Source of the DNA: Cephalopachus bancanus | Lineage: Eukaryota; Chordata; Mammalia; Primates; Tarsiidae | Direction: 5' to 3' | DNA: 64,000 bases | Assembly (NCBI GenBank): GCA_027257055.1 | Contig: JAPVLO010000401.1 | Span: forward strand, 1-64,000 | Shown here: one piece after another, positions 30,975 through 41,627 of the stretch | Layout of the letters: each line of letters opens with the position of its first letter | How positions within the stretch are numbered: the stretch's first letter is position 1 | Program-made: the position numbers and the translations under genes | The notes under the pieces: generated by a model | Databases searched by the model: none | The model's input: the letters and a program-made list of their open reading frames with translations, nothing else | What the model was told of the DNA's origin: nothing

Positions 30975-31848
30975 CAAGGGGAGACTCTTCCCCCCCCCCC
31001 GCCAAAAAAACCAGAATTATTTGGAGGACGAACCTCTTCTACGCTTGGAATTTGTTCCTCTGGATGAAATAATCAAAGTTTATATCTGGAAGTTTTGAGA
31101 AGGTCACATCACGATTTACAGAAGAAACTTCTGCGTTGTAGCAAGCAGGTGACTGGTTCTTCTACCATGACAATGCACCTGCCCACATTATGCTGAGTTT
31201 CAGCAGTTTTTGGCCAGAAAATGGCATAACCCTCATACCCTGCCTTCCCTATTCACCCGCTTTCACACCGAGTGACTGTTTTTTTGTTTCCCCGGGTGAA
31301 AAAAGTCCTTAGCCGGGTGCAGTGGCTCAAGCCTGTAATCTCAACACTTTGGGAGGCCGTGGCAAGAGAATTGCCTGAGTTCAGGGGTTCGAGACCAACC
31401 TGGGCAATTTGGTGAGACCTCCTCTCTACAATAAAGCAAATGAGTAAGCTGGGCATGGTAGCGGGCGCCTGTAGTTCCAGCTACTACTTAGAAGGCTGAG
31501 GTGGAAGGATCGCTTGAGCCCAGCAGGTCGAGGCTGCGGTGGCTGTGTGTGTGCCACTGTCCTCCGGCCTGGGCAAAAGAGTAAGACTCTGACTCAGAAA
31601 AAAAAAAGAGAAAAATCCTCAAAGGGAAACATTTTGCCAGTGTAGAAGAGGTGGAACAAAAAATGGCAGAAGCACTAAAAGACATCAAAATTGAAAAGTT
31701 CAAAAATTGACTTTGAGCAGTATAAAAAGCATCTTGGTAGGTATAGTACATTAAATGGAGAGTACTTTGAAGGTGACTAAAGTTTAAACATGTAAGAATA
31801 AATATATAATTTTTTATAAATTCTGGTTTTTTTTTTCAGTCCCCCTTA
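30975..31848 (+). mobile_element. Mariner-family transposon remnant, copy 1 (Alu inside)
   Basis: Ends are inverted (CAAGGGGAGACTCTTCC ... CCAGAAT at the left and its complement at the right) and flanked by TA. The interior reads FYHDNAPAHIMLSF and NGITLIPCLPYSPAFTPSDC, i.e. the HDNAPAH and YSPxxxPSD motifs of mariner DD34D transposases. The first catalytic Asp region is gone, so it is an internally deleted, dead copy. An Alu (31312-31607) splits it. Confidence 0.8.
31312..31607 (+). mobile_element. Alu, T type, inside mariner copy 1
   Basis: Interrupts the mariner at GAAAAAAGTCCT. Mariner copy 2 keeps the uninterrupted site. Confidence 0.95.
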
Positions 31849-32035
31849 TATATATTGGATAGTCCAAAACTTACCCATTAGGATAACTAATAGCACTCTC
31901 AATCAAGATGTTAAGCAACTTACCTATATTTTGGTTTTGCAAGTAGAGTCACATACCCAAGTTGTTCCAAACATACTTAAGTTTTTTAGTAGCTAAATTG
32001 AGTATCAGGTTTTAAATGAAAAGTTTCATTATCTA

Positions 32036-32345
32036 GCTGGGGGCAATGGTTCATGTCTGTAATCCCAGTACTTTGGGAGACTGAGGCAAGAGGATTGCCT
32101 GAGCCCAGGGGATTGAGATCAGCCGGGGCAACTTGGAAGACTTCATCTTTATTATAATAAATCAAGGAAAATTAGCCGGGCGTGGTGGCACATGCCTGTA
32201 GTACCAGCCACTTGGAAGGCTGTGGCGGAAGGATTGCCTTAGCCCAGTGGGCTGATGAGGCTATGGTAGCTGTGAGCTGCCATTGCAGTCTAGCCTGGAC
32301 GACAGATTCCTACTCATAAATAGGTAAACAAACAACCAAATAAAA
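32036..32345 (+). mobile_element. Alu, T type
   Basis: Tail made of AAACAAACAACC-type units. Right arm has an insertion GGGCTGAT. Confidence 0.91.
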
Positions 32346-32564
32346 AGTGTTCAGTTGCAGTATATGGCTAGTAGCTCCTGTAATGGACAGTGTAGTTGTG
32401 TGGTAATATGGCACTCCATAGAAGAGATGGTGGCTTTAAAAAGTGTTATTTTTTCTTGATATTCCAAATATGTGAGCCTAAGAATATAATAACTGTTAGA
32501 TGCTGAACTTCTTATGGTCAGAATCTATAGCTGTACATTCTTGATGCAGGCTATTTGAGGACCA

Positions 32565-32625
32565 CATAATTCATAGGGTTGTTGTAAGAACTAAATGAAT
32601 ATTAATTTCAGAGCAATGGATATGG
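32565..32625 (+). mobile_element. MIR fragment
   Basis: CATAGGGTTGTTGTAAGAAC followed by TAAATGAATATTAATT matches the 3' half of MIR. Confidence 0.55.
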
Positions 32626-32710
32626 TAATTGACTTTCTTCTTCTGAGTTTCCAATAGCATGCTGTGCCTTAATTAGCCCTTACTGCATTCTTTTGAAGTT
32701 ACTGCTTTGC

Positions 32711-32984
32711 TTTTATTTATTTTTGAGTCAGTGTCTCACTCTGTTACCCAGAGTGCAGTGGTACAATAATGGCGTACCACAGCCTTGAACTCTTGGGCTT
32801 AGGCCTCCTAAGTATTTGGGACTATGGACGTGCATCACCATGCCTAGCTAACTTTTTCTGATTTTTTTTAAAGAAGATGTCTTGCTTGTCGCCCAGATGG
32901 GTCTTAAACGCCTAGCCTCATACGATCCTCCTGCCTCGGCCTCCCAAAGTTTTAGACTTACAGGCCTGAGCCACTGTGCCTGCC
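32711..32984 (-). mobile_element. Alu, J type, with target-site duplication
   Basis: TGAAGTTACTGCTTT before and TGAAGTTACCGCTTT after. Confidence 0.9.
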
Positions 32985-33009
32985 TGAAGTTACCGCTTTT
33001 TATGTATGT

Positions 33010-33115
33010 CTTGCTGAACACATAGAAGCTCTTTCAGTACAGAAACTGTATCTTACCCTTCCTTACACTTTTAGCATCTTATATAGTACTGGATATAGAT
33101 AAGTATTTGAACTAA
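33010..33115 (+). mobile_element. L2 3'-end fragment
   Basis: CAGAAACTGTATCTTACCC, then TATAGTACTGGATATAGATA and AAGTATTTGAAC, a diverged L2 tail. Confidence 0.45.
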
Positions 33116-33611
33116 AATCTTGAACCTTTTTTTTTTAACTTAGTATGCACCTAGAGTCAGTAAAGATTTTTTAGTAGCAATGCTGAGGGCCATTAAAAAT
33201 CCCCCAAATGTTTCTTGTATGTCAAATTGAAGAGAATGATTATTAATGATACTATATAAGGGACTTTTATGATTTTTTGATTCTTCTAATATTTTTAGAA
33301 GTGTTTATGATTTTCAAGATGACCCTGGGGATATAAATATTCATAAACATCCTCCCACGTTTTCAAAGCATATGGAAAGTATGAGTTTGGCTAAGTATCT
33401 AGAAAGTGTGAGCACAGCCTCAGAAGGAAAATTAGCTCTTATCTACTTGGCATATTTAGAGAGACTTTATGAAGAAAGTTAAGGTTTTTACTAATAGAGG
33501 GTTGTGTTGTGTTTTAGAAGTTTAAAATGGTAGAAGTACCTGGATTGAAAGAGTCTAGAGGTATGTAGGTTTTGTGTTTTTTTTTGTTTGTTTGGTTTTA
33601 GTTTTGTTTTT
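33116..33611. other. Unique intron 3 sequence
   Basis: About 500 bp, AT-rich, nothing recognised. Confidence 0.6.
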
Positions 33612-33893
33612 GCTTTTTTTTTAGTAGGATTCTTACTCTGTCTTCCAGGCCGTAGTGCAGTAACACAGTTACTGCTTACTGCAGCCTTGACCCTCTGAGC
33701 TCAGGCCATCCTTCCACCTCAGCCTTCTGATTAGCTGGGACTACAGTTGCATGCCACCATGCCTGGCTAAGTTTTGTATTTTGTGTAGAGACTAGGTTTC
33801 TCTATGTTGCCTAGGTACTTCCAGGCTCAAGTGATCCTCCTCTCTTGGTCTCCCAGAGTGCTGGGATTACAGACATGGGCCATTGTACCTGGT
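33612..33893 (-). mobile_element. Alu, J type
   Basis: GTGCAGTAACACAGTTACTG and GTATTTTGTGTAGAGACTAGG. Part of the left arm is lost. Confidence 0.88.
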
Positions 33894-33933
33894 CTAAATT
33901 TTTTTAATGGTGTTATCTAGGTAAACTCTAATA

Positions 33934-34403
33934 CAAGATGAACCACTTAAGACCCCAAAACACCCGGAATCTATTTATTTTAAAACTGTTTTATACTTCA
34001 GTCACCTTCAAAGTACTCTACATTTGATTCACTTTACTTATCAAGACAAAATGTTTTCTTTGAGGACTTTTTTCATCTGGAGAAACAAAAGAAAGTTGCT
34101 TGGGGTAAGATTAGGTAAACAGGGATGGTGGGGCATGGGAGTCATGCTGTTTTTGGTCAAAAACTGCTGAACATTCAGCATGTTGTGGGCAGGTACACTA
34201 GTAAATCACCCGCCATGAAATAGGCAAATGTGTTGAAAGACTTAAAAAAATTTTTTTTTCACTGAAGCCAAATGCAACCATACACCACAGTGCTTAGCTA
34301 GTACACTGATGCTGATAGGTTCCTAGAGCACTTACCTAGCAGGGGAAGCCTCTACTACAAGGGGCCCACCCTCCAAAAAATTACTCCATTTTTTGGAAGG
34401 GTT
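33934..34403 (-). mobile_element. Mariner-family transposon remnant, copy 2 (inverted)
   Basis: The reverse strand aligns with copy 1 from GCCCACAACATGCTGAA through CCAGATGAAAAAAGTCCTC to GAGTACTTTGAAGGTGACTG, with terminal AAAACACCCGGAAT. Fragments such as PAHNMLNVQQFLTKN remain, with the catalytic Asp of the PSD motif changed to Asn. The 34.4-kb terminus is cut off by an Alu. Confidence 0.75.
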
Positions 34404-34655
34404 ACCCTGGTGCCCAGGCTGGAGTGCAGTGGCATGATCATGGCTACTGCAGCATCGACCTGCTGGGTCTAGGCGATCCTTTCACATCAGCCCTCCAAGT
34501 AGCTGGTACTACAGACATGTGCCACCATGCCCAGCTAATTTTTTTTTTTCTTGCCATATTGCCCAGGCTAGTCTTCAACTCTTGGGATCAGGCAATTCTC
34601 TTCCCTCAGCCTCTCAAAGTGCTGGGATTATAGGCATGAGCCACTGCGCCTCTCC
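34404..34655 (-). mobile_element. Alu, T type, tail missing
   Basis: Starts at TGCCCAGGCTGGAGTGCAG at the broken end of mariner copy 2, consistent with a joint deletion. Confidence 0.88.
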
Positions 34656-34665
34656 GAATGAATTC

Positions 34666-34960
34666 TTTTTTTTTTTTGAGTTGGAGTTTCACTCTGTTGC
34701 CCAGACTGGAGTGCAGTGGCCGCTCCTGGCTACTGCAGCCTCAACTCACTGGGCTCCGGCGATCCTTCCACCTCAGCCTTCCGAGTAGCTGGAATTACAG
34801 GCACGCGCTACCATGCCCGACTGATTTTTTTTTTTTTTTTTAATTGTAGAGATGAGGTCTTGCCAAGTTGCCCAGGTGGGTCTCTACCGGTGGACTCAGG
34901 CAATCCACTCACCTCAGCCTCCTAAAGCACGGGATTGCAGGCTGAGCCACCAAGCCCGGC
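34666..34960 (-). mobile_element. Alu, M type, with target-site duplication
   Basis: CTCCGAATGAAT before and CTCCGAACGAAT after. Confidence 0.94.
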
Positions 34961-35036
34961 TCCGAACGAATATTAAAGTTCTTTAATTCATGGTTAGAAT
35001 AGCACAGGTGACTTGGGTAGTTAATCTTACCCGCCT

Positions 35037-35058
35037 CCCCCCCCCCCCCCCCCCCCCC
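35037..35058. repeat. Poly(C) tract of 22 bases
   Basis: An uninterrupted C-run after ccgcct, followed within 5 bases by a long T-run at the tail of an old Alu. It gives a G22 run on the minus strand. Confidence 0.95.
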
Positions 35059-35061
35059 GCT

Positions 35062-35380
35062 GTTTTTTTTTTTTTTTGAAGAGACAAGCTTGCTGTGTGG
35101 CCCAGGCTGTAGTGCAGTGGTGTGTTCATGACTTACTGCAGCCTCGACCTACTGGGCTTAAGCGATCCTACCTCCTAAGCCTTTCAAGTAACTGGGACTG
35201 TAGACACTACTCTATGTGCCCAGCTCTTTCTTATCTTTTTTTTTTTTTTTTTTTTTTTTTTAGTGGAGACTGAGTCTCACTATGTTAACCAGGCTGATCT
35301 GAAACTCCTGGCCTCAAATAGTCCTTCCACTTTGGCCTCCCAGAGTGCTGGGGTTACAGGCATGAGCTGCTGTACCAGGC
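35062..35380 (-). mobile_element. Alu, J type, with long T tracts
   Basis: T-run tail beside the poly(C) tract and a second long T-run in the linker (35239-35262). Confidence 0.87.
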
Positions 35381-35432
35381 CCCTTTTGCTATTTTAATTT
35401 TGCAAGTACAGGATGCTAAGGAGGCAGTATTA

Positions 35433-35718
35433 GGCTGGGTGTGGTAGCTCACGCCTATATTCCCAGCACTTTGGGAGACCTAGTTGAGAGGAGTGTCTGA
35501 GCTCAGGGGTTTGAGACCAGCCTGGGCAACTTGGTGAGACTTCGTCTCTACAATAAATCAAAAAATTAGCCGGGGCATGGTGGCGCATGCCTGTGGTTCC
35601 AGCTACCTGGCAGGCTGAGGCGGAGGGATCGCCTGAGCCCAGCAGCTTGAGGCTGTGGTGGCCATGAGCGTGCCACTGCAGTCCAACCTGGGTGATAGAG
35701 ATTCCAACTCAAAAAAAA
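35433..35718 (+). mobile_element. Alu, T type, with target-site duplication
   Basis: AGGAGGCAGTATTA before and AAGAGGCAGAATTTA after. Confidence 0.93.
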
Positions 35719-36034
35719 AGAGGCAGAATTTAATGAAATGTGTAGAGGTCTAAGAAGACCAACACTGAGCATGTCTGCTCCAAGAGTGAGACTAGATCTA
35801 ATAGTTTAATCTATAAGAAAATTCTTTTAAAAGTAACTTTTAAACTTTTTTTCTACCATAGAATATTAGGGAGGCTGCTGAAGGTTTTGATGTATCATAT
35901 ATATCATAGGATAAAACTATTTTAAAAATCTAAGGATCCTAGTAATTGTTAAGATATGTAATTCCTTGTTGTGAAAACAACTTATTGTTTCTGTTATGGA
36001 AGTGGTTAATTCAAAATCAGATTTTTTCTCCCTT
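35719..36034. other. Unique intron 3 sequence
   Basis: Nothing recognised. Confidence 0.6.
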
Positions 36035-36320
36035 CTTTTTTTGAGTTGGAGTTTCATTCTGTTGTCCAAGTTGGAGTGCAGTGCCACCACACAGCCACTG
36101 TAGCCTCTACCTGCTGGGCTCAAGCAAATCTTCTGCCTCCACCTTTCAAGTAGTTGAAACTACAGGTGTGCCACCACACCCAGTTAATTTTTTGATTTAT
36201 TGTAGAGATAAAGTCTTCCCAAGTTGCCCAGGCTGGTCTCGAACCCCTGGGCTCAGATGATCTTCTTGCCTCGGCCTCCCAAAGTGCTGGGATAACAGGC
36301 ATCAGCCACCGCATCTGGCC
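36035..36320 (-). mobile_element. Alu, T type, with target-site duplication
   Basis: CAAAATCAGATTTTT before and CAAAACCAGATTTTT after. It ends about 290 bp before exon 4. Confidence 0.93.
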
Positions 36321-36609
36321 AAAACCAGATTTTTCTGGGACAGGGATCTCACTATTTTTGTTTTGCATCTATTGGAAAGACTAGTAAACTGAGGAGCCAT
36401 GAAACTTGTTTTACTTTTCCGCTTTGCCACTGCCTAATGTGTGTTATCTTGGGCAACTTTATTTATAAAATGAAAGTGCTATGCTAGTCCCCACGCTTCC
36501 TTTCTGGAATTAGTTCTGTTGCATTACTTAATTACTTCTGAAAATATTCACTCATTCATATTCTTCTACACAGCATCTTTGATGTTCTTTTTCTCTTACT
36601 TATATTTAG

Positions 36610-36796
36610 TGTGTTGTTGGTGGTTGCAATGCCAGCTTTGCTTCTCAGGGAGGGCTAGCTCGCCATGTGCCCACACACTTCAGCCAGCAGAACTCTTCAA
36701 AAGTTTCTAGCCAGCCAAAGGCCAAAGAAGAATCTCCTTCTAAAGCTGGAATGAACAAAAGGAGGAAATTAAAGAACAAAAGACGACGCTCATTAC
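36610..36796 (+). CDS. AEBP2: AEBP2 exon 4 (zinc finger 3 and basic region)
   Basis: This 187-nt exon starts in phase 0 after ttatatttag and ends one base into a codon at donor ttac|gtaagt. It encodes the third finger (CVVGGC ... HVPTH), a Ser/Gln/Lys spacer ([18 protein letters not shown]), and a strongly basic stretch [13 protein letters not shown]. Fingers 1 to 3 make up the zinc-finger array of AEBP2. The Lys/Arg-rich segment is the region linked in the literature to DNA and nucleosome contact. The frame is intact and matches mammalian AEBP2 as I remember it. Confidence 0.98.
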
Positions 36797-38214
36797 GTAA
36801 GTGTTTCACTTAAAAAATCTGTATGCATTAGATGGTTTTTAAAAATATCTTTAATATCTTGGGCTTTCATGAAAATCCAGGTTTTACTGTACTTCAATTT
36901 TGCTTATCTATTTCTGTTAAAAGTAATAAACAGCATACATGCCTGTCAGTGTGAGAATTCAGTGGCATATGTTTGTGGCCTTCAAATTACAAACAAATTA
37001 GATTTTGGAGGCTATTCTGACTCTGTTCTAAATTAAGAAAATTTAAAATGTGACAGTGGTATTTCTAGAAATATCTTAGAAATTTTGAAAATGTTAAAAA
37101 AAAAATCAAGTAGTAGTTATCTGTCTCCTTCAAAGTTGTTTGTGTGAATAGCAAAGGAATTTATTTGAATGTCATGTGCATCTCAGTACCTACAGTCTTT
37201 TGTAACATGTATGTACAATGGCTGTGTGTTTAATGACCAGATTATGAGATATATTCTTGAGGTTTAAAATAGAAAATAAAATAATTCGATAATAAGAATA
37301 AGGCTTGTATTGGGGACAGGGATTTACTTTGAAGCCTCAGAGCCTAGCATAGTTCCTGGTTCTTTGTGTCAATTCGTTAATTATCTCCTGAATGAAGATA
37401 TTTGAATGAGTAAGTGAATGAATGAAGTTGTCATTGAAAAGGAGCCTACTGCAAGGATGAACTAGAAAGAAAAAAAAAAAAGGCTGATATTTTATGCTTT
37501 CTCTTAGGATTTGTTTAGTGTAGAAGAGACTCCAGACACTAATCCAGTCTGTCAAGGTAGTCCCTAAAACACTGAAACTATTTCATTATTACAGAGCTAT
37601 AGTAGACAAAGTGAACAAACCACAAATGAAAAATAAGCTTTCCTAAACTCTAAGTTTCTTTTTGTTGAAATCAACATGTTTATTTTTCATCAAAGCTGGC
37701 TGTTGGATTTAGGTCATGGTTCTTTATTTTGTTTTTAAACCTCCCTTTATACTAATAGAAATAACACCCTGGTTGTTTTATTTAAGTGTTTGAATAACTT
37801 GCAGTTTCACACAAAATATATATTATGATACTCAAAACCAAGGGTAACTTTCCCACTTGTTTCCCCTAACTGCATCATTATTTTGGTCTCATTGGATACA
37901 CAGTAGATACACTTTTAAATTTCCTGACCATTTCATATTATATACTTGGTGATACGTATTCACTAGTGATATTTGCTAGTGAGACAGGCTGTGTAGGGAA
38001 AGTTGGGGAAGCGAGGTGGTATGTGAGTAAACAAACCTTTTTGTTACCTATTTTATTGGATAGAATGGTGAGAACCCTAAATTTAGTACTTTATGAACTT
38101 TAAAGGATTCAAGGCTTTTTGATGCGTGGAGCCACTGTTAAGACATTGCTGTGGTTTGAATTGGCATGGCTGCAGCTGTTGCAATTCATTCTTCTTTAAA
38201 AATATACATATCTA
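36797..38214. other. Intron 4 start, largely repeat-free
   Basis: 1.4 kb downstream of exon 4, with only a short L2/MIR-like relic at about 37330-37440. The longest repeat-poor intronic stretch before exon 5. Confidence 0.6.
37330..37440 (+). mobile_element. L2/MIR 3'-end fragment
   Basis: CAGAGCCTAGCATAGTTCCT and later GAATGAGTAAGTGAATGAAT resemble the L2/MIR tail. Diverged. Confidence 0.4.
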
Positions 38215-38370
38215 GGGCTGGACACGGTGGCTCAAGCCTATAATCCCAGCACTTTGGGAGGCGGAAGCGAGAGGATTGCTTGAGCCTGGCAGGCCGAGGC
38301 TGCGGTGACTGTGAGCAGCATGACACTGCACTCCAGCCTGGGTGACAGGAGCGAGACTGACTAAAAAAAA
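38215..38370 (+). mobile_element. Alu monomer by inter-arm deletion
   Basis: The left-arm start runs to GGATTGCTTGAGCC, then continues in the right arm at TGGCAGGCCGAGGCTGCGG, a point of similarity between the arms. Confidence 0.9.
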
Positions 38371-39052
38371 TCTATAGTAGTGTACGAAAACGATCACTTT
38401 GCTAATATCTTATGTAATTCAAGATCATTACTAGGTAAAAAATACCTTGTAAGTAGTAGAACTGGAGCATGAGTAATTTTCTGTTCGATAACATTTTAAA
38501 AAATCGTTAAAGGGTTTTTTTGACAACTTCAAAGAAAAGTGGAAAGAATAGTACAGTGAACCCTTGTAATGCTTTTCACTTAGAGGTTTACCCGTGTGCA
38601 ACATTGGCTTTATTGTCCTACATATGTATACTTTTTTTTGGTCTTGAATCCAAAATACTTGTGAATGCATCTCCTAGAATAAAGATATTTTTCTACATAG
38701 CCGCAACACCATTATTCTATCTAAGGGAAAAAAAATTACATAGTATGGATGATTTTGAACCACAGGAAAACAGAGTTTCTATTTTTGTGGTTTCTAAATT
38801 TTTGTTAAATTAAATATTTAATCAGTTAAAAACACAGTCTTACATAAGTAACTTATACATTGTATACACAGGTGTGTGCTTCCATTCCTAGCTTATTTTT
38901 CATTACTAATGTACTTTGTAAAATGGTTGATTGCCAAGGAGGAATGTTGAAAAAAGACAAGGTGAAAAACTAAACAAGTGATAATGTTTTCTTCCCTTAC
39001 TCTAATGGATCGTAACACAATCTGCTTTGGAGACTACTGTTATAATTTGGGG
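38371..39052. other. Unique intron 4 sequence
   Basis: AT-rich, with the orphan Alu snippet at 38868-38903. Nothing else recognised. Confidence 0.6.
38868..38903 (-). repeat. Orphan 35-bp Alu snippet
   Basis: CACAGGTGTGTGCTTCCATT and the following CCTAGCTTATTT match the private sequence of one Alu 2.3 kb away (about 41169-41204) at about 33 of 35 positions. No other Alu sequence surrounds it. Confidence 0.6.
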
Positions 39053-39339
39053 TGTTTTTGTTTTTGAGTCAGGGTCTCACTCTGCCCAAACTGGAGTATA
39101 GTGATATACTCATGGCTCACTGCAGCCTCGACCTCTTGGGCTTAGGCAGTCCTTCTGCCTTATTCTCCCAAGTAGCAGGGACTACAGGCACCATGTCACT
39201 ATGGCTAATTTTTGTATTTTTTTGTAGAGACGAGGCCTCATGTTGCCTAGGCTGATCTTGAACTTCTGGGCTCAAGCAATCCTCTCACCTTGGCCTCCCA
39301 GAAGGCTACGATTATAGGCGTGAGCCACCATGCCCAGCC
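39053..39339 (-). mobile_element. Alu, J type
   Basis: GAGTCAGGGTCTCACTCTGC, CTCATGGCTCACTGCAGCC and TTTGTATTTTTTTGTAGAG. Confidence 0.9.
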
Positions 39340-39649
39340 TACTTTGGTATTCTTGATATTTATCCCAACATTGGAGATGATGTGGTTAAAGTCTGAATGT
39401 ATAGACTCTGAAGTTTGAGGATTGCTTTCATTCTTGTGAATTTAAGTGATGATTTTAACATTTACATTTGAATGAGTGATTGATTTAAATGATTTAGAGG
39501 GGTAAGTTAAAATTTTCTCTAAATGCTTATCCTTCTTAGGAAAAAGCATTTATTTGGAGACTCTTGAGGCACTATACGTTTTTTCCAGTAGCCCCAGATC
39601 TAATAAGGGGATTTACTTCTCAGCATTAGGTAAACATTTCCCCCCAAAA

Positions 39650-39670
39650 TGTCAAATACTTTTTTTTTCT
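39650..39670. repeat. Target-site duplication, left copy (SRP19 retrocopy)
   Basis: A 21-bp direct repeat starting TGTCAAATACT and ending in a T-run plus CT, identical to 40470-40490. The T-run belongs to the target, so it doubles as the junction with the pseudogene's poly(A) end. Confidence 0.9.
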
Positions 39671-40469
39671 AATTTTATCAAATTTATTTATTTCACACAT
39701 GTTTACATAGAGGATAAACAAATAAAGGATTTCAAGTAACTTAATGTACAGTCCACTGTCCATTTAAAAATATTCTTCCACAAAAACTCTGCACTGAAAG
39801 ATAAAAAAATTATTTTATACTGCATAAAAGCTAGATGCAAAGTTCCGGTGTATAATTATTTCACTGTCAATGCCAGCGATGACTATGGGAGGCACAAGAG
39901 TTTACAGTCAATTAAATGATGCACACAAAGAGCTTCTATTTCTCTCAGCCACAAATGAGAAGCCTCCACTGATGTCTCTGACAGCAGTACCACATGCTTG
40001 ATGCTCATGCTAGGTCATTTCTTCTTTCTTTTCCCGTTTTTTACTTCCCTCTCCTCGCTGAAGACTTTGGTCACCACCTCCTGTTTCCTGTGTCCTTGTT
40101 TTTAGTTTAGGTATCATTTCCACTGCATGCAACGTTACTGACTTAGTGACGGAAACTGTACAAGACAGAGGCTGCCCTCCTCCTTTTGGAGCGGGACCCG
40201 GACTCTGCCTCTGTATTGGACATCGTGATTCCATTCTCTAGAGGACATTTTATTTTTCTCAAGAAACACATTCAAGTCCAACTACTGAGCACACATCTTG
40301 AATCTCTGTAGCTGTAGGCTTTTCAACAGCCTTACTTACGGGGATTCGCCGTCCCTCCACGATGGTCTTATTACTTAAATAAGCAGGATAGATACAAATA
40401 AACCTGTCCTAGTCGGCCGGGGAACGCGCAGTGGCACAAGCCATCTTTCCCAAAGTCCACACAGCGAAG
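39671..40469 (-). pseudogene. SRP19P: SRP19 processed pseudogene
   Basis: Reverse-strand copy of the mRNA for the 19-kDa subunit of signal recognition particle, intronless and nearly full length. It has a 5' UTR, an ATG at 40444-40442 (MACATARSPAD, then a stop at codon 12), readable blocks such as DRFICIYPAYL and RRIPVSKAVEKPTATEIQDV, a frameshift, and the C-terminal block VEMIPKLKTRTQETGGGDQS (within 40010-40234) with a degenerate lysine-rich tail. A long 3' UTR with AATAAA follows. Perfect 21-bp direct repeats (39650-39670 and 40470-40490) flank it, as L1-driven retroposition leaves. It is non-functional. Confidence 0.93.
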
Positions 40470-40490
40470 TGTCAAATACTTTTTTTTTCT
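40470..40490. repeat. Target-site duplication, right copy (SRP19 retrocopy)
   Basis: The partner of 39650-39670, identical over 21 bases, at the 5' end of the minus-strand pseudogene. Confidence 0.9.
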
Positions 40491-40763
40491 GATTTCCCAC
40501 TGTTTATTACTAGGTTTGTTTTGCTGATTGGCTCTTGAGAAAAAAATCCAGAGAAAAGCCCTGTCTGTGGGTATTCTAGTGAATATGCCAGCTGGTGGAA
40601 ATTTTCGGCCACAAAAGATGTGGTATGGTAGATTTGTGTAGATGGTCTGAGAACTCTGTGAATAACCATAGTGTGGTAAAGCAGCATACATGTAATTCAG
40701 AATATGCTGTACTAGGAAATCAAGCCATTTCTTTTGCTGTTAGTAAAATTAAATTTTCTTTTT
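40491..40763. other. Unique intron 4 sequence beside the SRP19 retrocopy
   Basis: The minus strand is open for about 70 codons (MYAALPHYGYSQSSQ...), but I recognise no family. Likely chance. Confidence 0.5.
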
Positions 40764-40996
40764 CTTTTTCTTTTTTTTTGAGTTGGAGTCTCACTGTGCA
40801 GTGGCACACTTCCGGCCACCGCAGCCTCGAACTGCTGGGCTCAGGCGATCCTTCTGCCTCAACCTTCCAAGTAGTCAGAACTACAGGCGTGTGCTGCCAT
40901 GCCCAGCTAATTTTTTGATTTATTGTAGAGACGAGGTCTCACCATGTTGCTCAGGCTGATCTCGAACCCGTGGACTCAGGCAATCCTCTTGCCTTT
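40764..40996 (-). mobile_element. Alu, M type, 5'-truncated
   Basis: Stops at CAATCCTCTTGCC, where the next Alu's target site begins. Confidence 0.9.
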
Positions 40997-41003
40997 TTAT
41001 CTT

Positions 41004-41329
41004 TTTTTTTTTTTGAGTTGGAGTCTCATTCTGTTGCCCAGGCTGGAGTGCAGTGGCACACTCACAGCCACCACAGCCTCCACCTGCTGGGCTTAGGCGA
41101 TCCTTCTGCTTCAGCCTTCCAAGTAGCTGGAACCACAGGTGTGCTTCAGCCTTCCAAGTAGCTGGAACCACAGGTGTGCGCTTCCATTCCTAGCTTATTT
41201 GTTGATTTATTGTAGAGACAAGGTCTCACCAAGTTGCCCAGTCTAGTTTTGAACCCCTAGGCTCAGGTAATCCTCTCACTTCGGTTTCCTGCAGTGCTGG
41301 GATTACAGGCTGAGTCACAGTGCCTGGCC
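41004..41329 (-). mobile_element. Alu, T type, with internal 35-bp duplication
   Basis: CTTTTTATCTT flanks both ends. Segments 41108-41142 and 41143-41177 are a tandem copy of the right-arm GCTTCAGCCTTCC region. Confidence 0.93.
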
Positions 41330-41344
41330 TCTTTTTATCTTCTT

Positions 41345-41627
41345 TTTTTTTTAAAGTCAGAGTCTCAGGCTAGGGTACAGTGGCATGATCACAGCTCACC
41401 GCGGTATTGACCTCCTGTGCTCAGGTGATTCTTCTGCCTCAGCCTCCCTAGTAGCTGGGACTACAGGTGTGTGGCATTATGCCTGGCCCATTTCATTATT
41501 ACTATTATTGGTGATAGTAGTAGTAGAGATGATGTATTGCTATATTGCCCAGACTGGTCTTGAACACTAGTGCTCAGGCAATCTTCCCACAGTGCTGGGA
41601 TTATAGGCGTGAGCTGTTGCACCTGGC
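41345..41627 (-). mobile_element. Alu, J type
   Basis: GCATGATCACAGCTCACCGC. The linker is replaced by an ATTATT/TAGTAG-rich run. Confidence 0.88.

Noticed and set aside
40491..40691. Minus-strand open frame (MYAALPHYGYSQSSQ...) beside the SRP19 retrocopy
   Set aside because: It lies beyond the pseudogene's target repeat, so it is not part of it, and no family is recognised.
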